A stretch of 11,946 nt of DNA from Helicobacteraceae bacterium UBA6016 (GTDB lineage: Bacteria; Campylobacterota; Campylobacteria; Campylobacterales; UBA6016): assembly GCA_002428055.1 (NCBI GenBank), contig DIZY01000135.1, positions 1 to 11,946 on the forward strand. Direction: 5' to 3'. The translations under genes were made by a program, and so were the position numbers. The first letter of the stretch is position 1. Each line of letters begins with the position of its first letter. The notes below the pieces were generated by a model. It did not search any database, had not been told where the DNA came from, and saw nothing but the letters and a program-made list of their open reading frames with translations. This document shows positions 1 through 6,425 of this stretch, in pieces.

Positions 1-147
1 GGAAGCCAGATACGAAGCTATGTTTTGGCACCGTATCAACAGGTCAAAGACACAAGAAGCGAACAGGCGTACTCAAATGTTTTTGAGATACTTGACGGGG
101 CGCTTGATGATGTAGTTGAGGATGTTTTGGTAGCGCTTAGAAAATAA
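1..147 (+). CDS. prfB: Peptide chain release factor 2 (RF2), C-terminal fragment
   Basis: RF2 recognises UGA and UAA stop codons in the ribosomal A site and triggers peptide release in the cytoplasm. Only the last 48 codons are in the window, in frame 1, ending in TAA at 145-147. The peptide begins GSQIRSYVL and continues APYQQVKDTRSEQ, which matches the conserved RF2 C-terminal stretch (typically WGNQIRSYVLxPYxxVKDxRT) followed by LDGxLDDxxE. RF1 differs in this tail, so prfB is favoured over prfA. The GGQ catalytic loop and any programmed frameshift site lie upstream, outside the window. The gene is followed by 96 bases of AT-rich spacer before the chemoreceptor on the same strand. No convincing terminator hairpin is visible between them. 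Confidence 0.9.
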   Translation, partial: GSQIRSYVLAPYQQVKDTRSEQAYSNVFEILDGALDDVVEDVLVALRK

Positions 148-203
148 AAATGCTAAAATTATGCTTTTTTGAAACAAATTTGACACAAAATTTTAAAATT
201 CAA

Positions 204-211
204 GCTAAAAT
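204..211 (+). promoter_or_regulatory. Candidate sigma70-type -10 region for the chemoreceptor gene
   Basis: The 96-base prfB/chemoreceptor spacer is strongly AT-rich and holds two similar -10-like boxes, TGCTAAAAT at 151-159 and GCTAAAAT at 204-211. The second would start RNA near 218 and give a leader of about 26 bases to the ATG at 244. A TTGACA lies at 180-185, but its 20-base spacing to TAAAAT is too long for a standard -35. Campylobacterota promoters rely mostly on the -10, so this is plausible but unproven. I saw no sigma28 or sigma54 consensus. Confidence 0.3.
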
Positions 212-230
212 AACCAATAAATTTAAGCTT

Positions 231-238
231 GGAAGAGG
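231..238 (+). promoter_or_regulatory. Ribosome binding site deciding the chemoreceptor start
   Basis: GGAAGAGG ends 5 bases before the ATG at 244. A TTG start at 229, in the same frame, would place this purine-rich site inside the coding region and has no comparable site of its own. The ATG at 244 is therefore the better start. Confidence 0.75.
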
Positions 239-243
239 TTAAT

Positions 244-1830
244 ATGCTAAAAACGATTCATGCAAAAATAGTAGGCGCAATGATTGTCGGCTTGGTTGCA
301 GGCGGTATAGGTATTATTATATTTATGACCGCAAACTCACAAGAACTAGCAAACAAAACATCTCAAAAATCTCTTCATATGCTTAGCGAATCTATCTTTC
401 AGACACTCAGAGTAAGCATGAGCATGGGCGATCCAAAAGTTGTCGAAGAGACGCTAGCAAGAGCAAAAAAAATACCAGGGATAGAGAGTCTAGGTATCTC
501 AAAATCAAAACAGGTAGTAGAAGCTTTTGGATTGGCTGCCGAAACTACAAAAGACCCCGAAATACTCAAAACTTTTGAAACAAAACAGACAAAACTAATA
601 GAACTAACCGATGGCAAGCATATGGTCAGACTTATTAAGCCTCTTTTGGCGGAAAAAGATTGTCTAAGTTGCCATGTTACCTCAAAAGAGGGCGATGCAC
701 TGGGCGTCATGGATCTTAAAATATCGATGGAAGAGGCCGATAAAGATATTGCAAAAGCGGGCTATTACATAGCTGCAACAATGATAATATCATCAATAAT
801 GGCTCTAATAGGAGTACTATTCTTCTTTAAAAGCACACTATTTAGCCCACTTCAAACACTTACGGATACGACAAAAGATTTGGCAGAGGGAGAGGGCGAC
901 CTAACAAAAAGGCTAAAAGCCAAAAACGACGATGAGATAGGTGGCGTGACAGGCTATATCAATAAATTTATAGAAAAAATACATGCGACAGTTAGCAGGG
1001 TAGGAAATACGGCAAACGAGACGAAAATGATAAGCGAAAAAACGCTTGCCAACGCAACGGAAATATCAAAATCGGCACATCTTCAAACCAAAATGGTGCA
1101 AGAGTCTAAAGACCTCGTAACAAAAGTAGAAAAAGAGATAGATCTCTCCGAACAACTGGCTATCCAAACAACCGAAGATACCAAGGGTAACCTAGATGTA
1201 TTAACGCAGATGAGCGACTCTCTAAACCGAGTAGTGGACGCCATCTATATTGCCAGCGAAGAAGAGATGGGTATGAGCGGACGAATTAATGCCTTGGCGC
1301 ATGAAACGCTTAAAATAAAAGATGTTTTGGAAATGATAAAAGATATTGCCGACCAAACAAATCTTTTGGCTCTAAATGCGGCGATAGAAGCGGCGAGAGC
1401 CGGCGAACACGGCAGAGGCTTTGCGGTTGTAGCAGACGAGGTGAGAAAACTAGCGGAAAGAACGCAAAAGAGTCTTACGGAGATAGATGCAACAATAAGC
1501 GTAGTCGTTCAAAGCGTTGGCGATGTAAGTGAAAATATGAACAAAAACGCCGAAAATATCAAGCAGATATCAGGCGACGCATTGGAAGTTAAAGAGATAG
1601 CAGATCAGACGCAGCATAAAATAATGACGACGATAGAGACAAGCAAAAAAGCGTCTCAAGCGGCTGTTGAAATTAGCTATATGACAAAAACGCTAATAAC
1701 AAAAATGAACGACACGATGACTGTAACAATTCAAAATCAAAATATCTCAGACGACTTAATAGGTATAGCGCAAGAGCTAGCCAAAGCCTCTGAAGATCTT
1801 GATAGACAGATGAAAGGCTTTAAGGTCTAA
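244..1830 (+). CDS. Methyl-accepting chemotaxis protein with periplasmic c-type haem sensor domain
   Basis: This is an inner-membrane chemoreceptor that should relay a periplasmic signal to CheW/CheA and so bias flagellar rotation. The protein is 528 residues from ATG 244. Residues about 8-29 form TM1, about 30-170 a periplasmic domain, and about 172-195 TM2. A HAMP domain follows (about 196-250), then a cytoplasmic coiled-coil signalling domain to the end. The signalling tip is unmistakable at about 367-410, with DQTNLLALNAAIEAARAGE followed by HGRGFAVVADEVRKLAERT. The periplasmic domain carries CLSCH at residues 140-144 (661-675), a CXXCH site for covalent haem attachment, preceded by the VRLIKPLLAEKD strand typical of haem-PAS-like sensors such as those described in Geobacter. 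Redox potential, oxygen or NO sensing is therefore plausible; the ligand is inferred. There is no C-terminal CheR-docking pentapeptide. The stop overlaps the stop of the convergent GGDEF-EAL gene by 4 bases. Confidence 0.93.
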   Translation: MLKTIHAKIVGAMIVGLVAGGIGIIIFMTANSQELANKTSQKSLHMLSESIFQTLRVSMSMGDPKVVEETLARAKKIPGIESLGISKSKQVVEAFGLAAETTKDPEILKTFETKQTKLIELTDGKHMVRLIKPLLAEKDCLSCHVTSKEGDALGVMDLKISMEEADKDIAKAGYYIAATMIISSIMALIGVLFFFKSTLFSPLQTLTDTTKDLAEGEGDLTKRLKAKNDDEIGGVTGYINKFIEKIHATVSRVGNTANETKMISEKTLANATEISKSAHLQTKMVQESKDLVTKVEKEIDLSEQLAIQTTEDTKGNLDVLTQMSDSLNRVVDAIYIASEEEMGMSGRINALAHETLKIKDVLEMIKDIADQTNLLALNAAIEAARAGEHGRGFAVVADEVRKLAERTQKSLTEIDATISVVVQSVGDVSENMNKNAENIKQISGDALEVKEIADQTQHKIMTTIETSKKASQAAVEISYMTKTLITKMNDTMTVTIQNQNISDDLIGIAQELAKASEDLDRQMKGFKV

Positions 1831-3893
1831 AAACTTTTAGGGTCGAAAAGCCGCAATGCAAACGGCTTCTCGATTCCAAAACCTTGGGCATAATGCACCC
1901 CCATATCTTCCATCTTTAGCCTGATTTTATCGCTCTCAACATACTCTGCCACGACAAACATATTCATTTTATTGGCTATCTCGGTAACGGCGCCTACAAA
2001 TACTTCATCTATAGGCGAATCAAATATATTTTTTACAAAACTGCCGTCTATCTTTAGATAATCTACGGGCAAGTTTTTTAGATATGCAAACGACGAATTA
2101 CCCGTCCCAAAATCATCTAGCGCAAAACTGCACTCAAACTCTTTTAGTTCATCTATAAAGCCATTAGCCCTAGAGTGATTGGCTATCGCTACGCTCTCCG
2201 TAATTTCAAAGATAATATTTGGACCGTGTATATCATACTCCCTAAACAGCTCTTTTAGTTTCGGTAAAAAATCGTCATCATTAATCGACTGCCCCGAGAG
2301 GTTGATGCTAAAGCAGTTGTTTTTGGAAAGCAACTCTCTATGTTTTTTTATATATTCAAAAAGCCGTCTTGCGACCCATAGGTCAATGGAGGACATCAGC
2401 ATATACCTCTCGGCAGCGGGAATAAAAACATCCGGAAGTATTACGCTGCCGTTTGCCGCATTGAGTCGCAATAGTACTTCATAGTGCGAGCCAAGTTCGC
2501 TCTTAAGAGCTTTAATCTTCTGAATATAAAGTTCAAATTTGTCGTTTATTAAAGCGTCTTGTATTTTGGCTATCCAGCCCATCTCTTCTCGCTGCAGGGC
2601 AAACTCCCCGTCATTTTGGGTCGCCAAAAATATACGGTTACGGCCTTTGTCTTTTGCAATATAGCAGGCCGTATCCGCCAAACTAAGCACATCTATTGGG
2701 CTACCGGAATTATTATCTATACAGACCATACCGATACTAACGCCAACCCTAAATATGCTCGCCTCCCATCTAAACTCATAGCCGTCGATAGCCTCTATTA
2801 TCTTTTGCCCTATTGCGCTTGCGTGCTGGGTATCACAATCTCTAAGTAAAATTCCAAACTCATCCCCGCCAAATCTAAAAAGAAGGTCGTTTTGGCGAAT
2901 ACTTTTTTGCATTATTTTCGCAATATTCCGAAGCAGTTCATCTCCCGCAAGATGCCCCGCCGTATCATTGACGACCTTGAACTTATCGAGATCCAAAAAC
3001 AACAGAGCATGGGTCGTGTACGCTCTCCTGCTCTCTGCAATCAATAAGCTAAGAGCCTTCTCAAATCCGGCTCTATTGCCAAGCCCCGTCAAATGGTCGT
3101 GCGTAGCCTGCCATTTCATCTGCTCTTCGCTTTTTTGAAGCTCGCCGATATTTTGACGAATCGAATCAGCCATGACTGCAAATGCACGAGCCATATTGGC
3201 TATTTCACTTTTACCCTCTATCTTTGGCACCGGCGTATCAAAGTCTCTATCGCTTATACGCTTGGCAGCCTCAGAGAGGGCATCTATATCTTCGCTCATT
3301 CGCCGTATCATAAAAAAAGCCAACAAAGAACCGCCAAAAATTGCCAGAAGCGCATAAATAACACCATTTCTAGCCAAAGAGCTAAACTCCGATTCCAACT
3401 CTTTATTGCTAAGCAATATTCTGGCGTATCCGATAATCTCGCCTCTTACTTCAACCGGATAAACAGTGTCGACAAGGTGGTCGTGAACAATTTGCGCCCC
3501 GTTTGCCGACCTGTGCGTTACGCCACCAATAAGCCGCTTGCTAACTTCGTCAACAAGCGTTAAATTAAAATAACTTTTATCGCTCGAAGAGCGCACCCTG
3601 CCGCTCTTATCCAGCAAAAAAATCATATCTGCATTTTTTACATTTGAAAGCTCGGCTATCAGCTCCTCCATTGCCACTATGTCGTTTCTGAGCATAGAAT
3701 CAGTAGCGTTTGAGGCCAGTATAGACGCTAGCTCCATCCCTTTTTTTGTCTGTTCACCCTGTATAAACTCTTTTTGGCGATCGTTCAAATCATATATCAC
3801 GATACCCATCATTACGGCATGAATAACAGCCACATTGAACATCATCCGCCCTTTGATGCTATCGGCAAAAAACGAGACTATATTTTTTATCAT
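1827..3893 (-). CDS. Membrane HAMP-GGDEF-EAL protein (diguanylate cyclase/c-di-GMP phosphodiesterase)
   Basis: This protein is predicted to make and/or degrade cyclic di-GMP at the inner membrane in response to a periplasmic cue. It has 688 residues: TM1 about 17-35, periplasmic sensor about 36-173, TM2 about 175-197, HAMP about 198-250, GGDEF about 262-425 and EAL about 438-688. The GGDEF motif is intact at 342-346, with an inhibitory I-site RQND at 333-336. In the EAL domain the signature is EVL (472-474). The other catalytic positions are present: Q458, N531 (NLSGQS), E563 in EITE, DDFGTG at 593-598, K614, E650/E653 and Q670. Both activities are thus possible, although one domain often dominates. 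The ATG overlaps the stop of the upstream PhnD-like gene (ATGA), with AGGG 8 bases upstream, which suggests translational coupling and joint function. The net direction of activity cannot be read from sequence. Confidence 0.93.
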   Translation of the reverse strand: MIKNIVSFFADSIKGRMMFNVAVIHAVMMGIVIYDLNDRQKEFIQGEQTKKGMELASILASNATDSMLRNDIVAMEELIAELSNVKNADMIFLLDKSGRVRSSSDKSYFNLTLVDEVSKRLIGGVTHRSANGAQIVHDHLVDTVYPVEVRGEIIGYARILLSNKELESEFSSLARNGVIYALLAIFGGSLLAFFMIRRMSEDIDALSEAAKRISDRDFDTPVPKIEGKSEIANMARAFAVMADSIRQNIGELQKSEEQMKWQATHDHLTGLGNRAGFEKALSLLIAESRRAYTTHALLFLDLDKFKVVNDTAGHLAGDELLRNIAKIMQKSIRQNDLLFRFGGDEFGILLRDCDTQHASAIGQKIIEAIDGYEFRWEASIFRVGVSIGMVCIDNNSGSPIDVLSLADTACYIAKDKGRNRIFLATQNDGEFALQREEMGWIAKIQDALINDKFELYIQKIKALKSELGSHYEVLLRLNAANGSVILPDVFIPAAERYMLMSSIDLWVARRLFEYIKKHRELLSKNNCFSINLSGQSINDDDFLPKLKELFREYDIHGPNIIFEITESVAIANHSRANGFIDELKEFECSFALDDFGTGNSSFAYLKNLPVDYLKIDGSFVKNIFDSPIDEVFVGAVTEIANKMNMFVVAEYVESDKIRLKMEDMGVHYAQGFGIEKPFALRLFDPKSF

Positions 3894-4786
3894 TTTGGCA
3901 ACCCTATCGCTCTATCATAGTTCTCCAAAAACTTTTTTACAGGCATATATTTTGTTTCGTCGGCATACTCAAATCCTTCAAAGCCTGCATTTTTTAATAT
4001 TTTTACCCCTTTTTCGGATCTGTCCAGCTCAACCAGCGCCCTTGCGACCTCTAACGATATATTGGTATCAACACCGCCCTTGACTACAAAACCATTATTT
4101 ACAAGCGGTTTTGTAGTCCATACCATCTCCATCTCTTCCGCCATTTTCGGATTTTCTCTTTTCCACTGCTCCCACGGCGGAGGCCAAGTCGCCGCCGCAA
4201 TTGCATCGCCGGTATAGGCATTCATAATGGATGAAAACTGCGAACCGACAAATTTTAGCTTGATCTCGTTTTTAACATCCAAACCGCTCTCATGCAAAAA
4301 ATAAAGCGGCATCATAGCGGCCGCAAGAGCCGTTTTTGCAGGAAAACTAACTGTTTGCCCCGTCAGTTCGCGAATATTTTTTAGTTTTTTCGATTTTCTT
4401 GCTACGATGATACCCCTAAAAACACTGTCCGGCTTCATCTTGGCAATAACCTTATATCCATATTTGACGCTATTTAAAGTCTGATACGGATTTGGAAGCG
4501 CAAAGTCGAATACTCCAGCATATAGTTCTTTTTCATACTCATCATACTCGGAAGCCGTTTGAAGCTCAAATTTAACCCCTGGTATCTTCTCTTGCAAATA
4601 ATCTAGTATCGGGCGATAAGAGAGGTATGTTTTTTTGCTGTTTAGGTACGGGTGTACGCCCACAATATAGACTTTTATTGCAACCTCTGCACCTTGCGGT
4701 CTATAGTCGCTACCGAGCTCCTTGTCGTCACATCCGACAAAGAAAAACATCATAACCGACAAAAAAGCTATCTTTATATATTTCAA
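3890..4786 (-). CDS. PhnD-like periplasmic substrate-binding lipoprotein, likely sensory partner of the GGDEF-EAL protein
   Basis: This is a 298-residue type II periplasmic binding protein of the PhnD (phosphate/phosphite/phosphonate) family. An N-terminal signal MKYIKIAFLSVMMFFFVGC ends in a lipobox-like FVG-C19. Asp20 at +2 would favour inner-membrane retention under the E. coli Lol rule. Family features are the YRPILDYLQ helix (about 57-65), DFALPNPYQTL (94-104), RGIIVARKS (124-132), the LTGQTVSFPAKTALAAAMMP loop (141-160) and AATWPPPWEQW (198-208). No ABC permease or ATPase is nearby; the next gene is a GGDEF-EAL protein overlapping by ATGA, so a sensing role is more likely than uptake. 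The start is TTG with only a weak GGA before it. The ATG 8 bases upstream is out of frame and stops after three codons. The only cysteine is C19, so an AioX-like cysteine site for arsenite is absent. The ligand is unknown. Confidence 0.85.
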   Translation of the reverse strand: MKYIKIAFLSVMMFFFVGCDDKELGSDYRPQGAEVAIKVYIVGVHPYLNSKKTYLSYRPILDYLQEKIPGVKFELQTASEYDEYEKELYAGVFDFALPNPYQTLNSVKYGYKVIAKMKPDSVFRGIIVARKSKKLKNIRELTGQTVSFPAKTALAAAMMPLYFLHESGLDVKNEIKLKFVGSQFSSIMNAYTGDAIAAATWPPPWEQWKRENPKMAEEMEMVWTTKPLVNNGFVVKGGVDTNISLEVARALVELDRSEKGVKILKNAGFEGFEYADETKYMPVKKFLENYDRAIGLPK

Positions 4787-4808
4787 AAATCCATACTTTA
4801 TAACAATT

Positions 4809-4844
4809 TTAAGAGTGCGTCTATCGTTACATAATCACTCTTAA
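4809..4844. repeat. 9-bp inverted repeat in the arsB/PhnD-like gene spacer
   Basis: TTAAGAGTG (4809-4817) and CACTCTTAA (4836-4844) are perfect reverse complements separated by 18 bases. They occupy most of the 65-base gap between the arsB stop and the PhnD-like start. On the transcribed minus strand the dyad is followed by AAAATTG rather than a T-run, so it does not look like an arsB terminator. An operator, or an RNA hairpin between the two operon segments, is more likely. A possible extended -10, TGTTATAAA, lies just downstream on the minus strand (4797-4805). It would leave almost no leader before the TTG start, so that promoter is doubtful. Confidence 0.45.
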
Positions 4845-4851
4845 TATTTTT

Positions 4852-6108
4852 TTAGCCCAAAAGCGAAAGTAGTACAATTAGAAGTATCGGCGGGGTTACC
4901 AAAATTCCGAATTTTGAATACTCCCAAAAACCTATTTTTATTCCTTTTTTCTCCAGCACATGCAGCCAAAGCAGTGTTGCAAGCGAGCCAAACGGAGTCA
5001 TTTTGGGGCCTAGATTGCAGCCGATAATGTTTGCATACGCCAAAAGCTCGTTGGCGTGCGGTTTTAGCGCTATATCCATCACCATAACAGTCGGCATATT
5101 ATTCATAACGGCGCTAAGCGCCGCCGCCAAAAATCCGACCCCCACAACCGCTATAGGCTCACCCATCTTGACCAATTCGCCTACGATGAGCGATATTTCA
5201 CACGTTAATCCCGCATTCTTTAGTCCATAAACTACGATATATAGCCCAATACTAAACCACACTACCTGCCAAGGAGCGGTCTTTAGCGTCAAATAAAACT
5301 TTGCCGCCTTTCTTTGTGATGCGATAAACAAAAACAGCACACCCCCGCCCAGAGCAAAAACAGAGATTGGAAGATGCAAAGCATCGCCCAAAAAGTAGCC
5401 GGCAAGCAAAATAGCCAAAAAAAACCAACTAAAATAAAAAAGCGGCTTATCTTTGAGCACTGAATCCGGCTCTTTTAGTAGCGCTATATCCACCGTTTTT
5501 GGAATATCCCGCCTTAGCACTACCCAAAGTACTAAAATCGAAATAAACACGCTTACGACAAACGGCAAAAGCATATTTTGCATATATTCGGCAAAGCCTA
5601 TGCCAAAATATCCGGCGGTTACGATATTTGTAAGATTGGAAAATACAAACGGCAAAGATGCACTATCCGAAATAAAGCCACCCGCCAAAAGAAAGGCGAC
5701 TATGGTTTTAGCATTTAACTGCAAAAGCCTCATTTTTGAAAGAAGTATCGGCGTAAGTATTAAAGCTGCGCCGTCGTTGGCAAATAGCGCACTTACAAAA
5801 GCTCCCAAAAGCAAAGAGTACACAAACATCTTATGCCCGTTACCGCCAGAGAATTTTGCCATTTTAATGGCGCACCACTCGAAAAATCCTATCTCATCAA
5901 GCACCATAGAAAGAATAATAATACCGATAAAACTGAGCGTTGCATCCCATACGATAGCGCTCACCTCCAGCATATCCCCAAAACTAACTACGCCAAAAAC
6001 ATAGGCAAGAGCCGCCCCTATAACAGCGGAGCTACCTATCTTTAGCCCCTTTGGCTGGAATATGACAAGCACCATCGTAAATAAAAATATTAAAATCGCA
6101 AGGGTCAC
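4852..6108 (-). CDS. arsB: Arsenite efflux membrane protein ArsB
   Basis: ArsB expels arsenite (and antimonite) across the inner membrane, either driven by the proton gradient or coupled to an ArsA ATPase; no arsA is seen here. The protein has 418 residues, close to the 429 of E. coli ArsB, and is almost wholly hydrophobic with about 11-12 membrane segments. Diagnostic stretches are VIFQPKGLKIG (15-25), SALFANDGAALILTP (106-120), the DSASLPFVFSNLTNIV region (148-163), SAVMNNMPTV (332-341) and GCNLGPKMTPFGSLATLLWL (363-382). These match ArsB rather than the unrelated Acr3 family. The start is GTG at 6106-6108 with AAGGA 7 bases upstream, the site partly overlapping the arsR stop. It is the third gene of arsC-arsR-arsB, 10 bases after arsR. 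The following PhnD-like gene starts 65 bases later. Confidence 0.93.
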   Translation of the reverse strand: MTLAILIFLFTMVLVIFQPKGLKIGSSAVIGAALAYVFGVVSFGDMLEVSAIVWDATLSFIGIIILSMVLDEIGFFEWCAIKMAKFSGGNGHKMFVYSLLLGAFVSALFANDGAALILTPILLSKMRLLQLNAKTIVAFLLAGGFISDSASLPFVFSNLTNIVTAGYFGIGFAEYMQNMLLPFVVSVFISILVLWVVLRRDIPKTVDIALLKEPDSVLKDKPLFYFSWFFLAILLAGYFLGDALHLPISVFALGGGVLFLFIASQRKAAKFYLTLKTAPWQVVWFSIGLYIVVYGLKNAGLTCEISLIVGELVKMGEPIAVVGVGFLAAALSAVMNNMPTVMVMDIALKPHANELLAYANIIGCNLGPKMTPFGSLATLLWLHVLEKKGIKIGFWEYSKFGILVTPPILLIVLLSLLG

Positions 6109-6118
6109 TTCTTTTTCC

Positions 6119-6424
6119 TTAGCTAGCGCAAACGCTTTGTTTTTCGTTTATGCGGATATTTAGATTGTTTATCTCATCCAAAATAGTTTTGTGCATCGGG
6201 GCTCTTGGCGCAAGATAGTAGTATGCATAACTGCCAATCCTCTCAACATCCAAAAATCCGCCCTCTTTTAATATTTTCAGATGGCGAGAGAGTCTAGACT
6301 GTATCATCTCAAGCGAATTTTCAAGTTCACACACACAACTTTTGCCATGAATAATGAGAAATTTGAGAATTCTCACCCTCGTCTCATCATTCACGGCGCC
6401 GATACACTTCAAAAAATCATCCAT
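6119..6424 (-). CDS. arsR: ArsR-family arsenite-responsive repressor
   Basis: This is a cytoplasmic winged-helix repressor that should leave its operator when As(III) binds. From the ATG at 6424 it has 101 residues. ArsR/SmtB features are the DETRVRILKFL helix (13-23), then SCVCELENSLEM and the recognition helix IQSRLSRHLKILKEGGFL (41-58), then the wing ending YAYYYLAPR. Cysteines are C7, C30, C32 and C99. C30-V-C32 corresponds to the C32/C34 pair of the E. coli type ArsR; the third E. coli position (C37) is Glu here. The start was chosen because AAGGAG lies 4 bases upstream of 6424. An in-frame ATG at 6442 would add six residues inside the end of arsC. One base separates it from the arsC stop and 10 bases from arsB, so all three genes are probably one transcript under ArsR control. 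Confidence 0.93.
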   Translation of the reverse strand: MDDFLKCIGAVNDETRVRILKFLIIHGKSCVCELENSLEMIQSRLSRHLKILKEGGFLDVERIGSYAYYYLAPRAPMHKTILDEINNLNIRINEKQSVCAS

Positions 6425-6425
6425 A

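Noticed and set aside
229..243. TTG start giving a chemoreceptor five residues longer
   Set aside because: It places GGAAGAGG inside the coding region; the ATG at 244 has that site at a proper distance.
148..243. Hairpin terminator after prfB around the T-run at 165-170
   Set aside because: The nearby ATGCT copies are direct, not inverted, repeats, so no stem can form before the T-run.
3093..3563. Plus-strand open frame of 156 codons inside the GGDEF-EAL gene
   Set aside because: It lies antisense to a well-supported coding region, has no recognisable domain or ribosome site, and reads as low-complexity translation of the complementary strand.
3890..4786. PhnD-like protein as a component of a phosphonate ABC transporter
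   Set aside because: No phnC/phnE-like ATPase or permease is present on either side; the next gene is a signalling enzyme with a translational overlap.
4809..4844. Rho-independent terminator after arsB
   Set aside because: The dyad is AT-rich, has an 18-base loop and on the minus strand is followed by AAAATTG instead of a T-run. A T-run exists only in plus-strand orientation, where no gene lies upstream.
5453..6004. Plus-strand open frame of 183 codons across arsB
   Set aside because: It is the antisense shadow of a strongly recognised ArsB; the serine- and threonine-rich product is what the reverse strand of a membrane protein gene typically gives.
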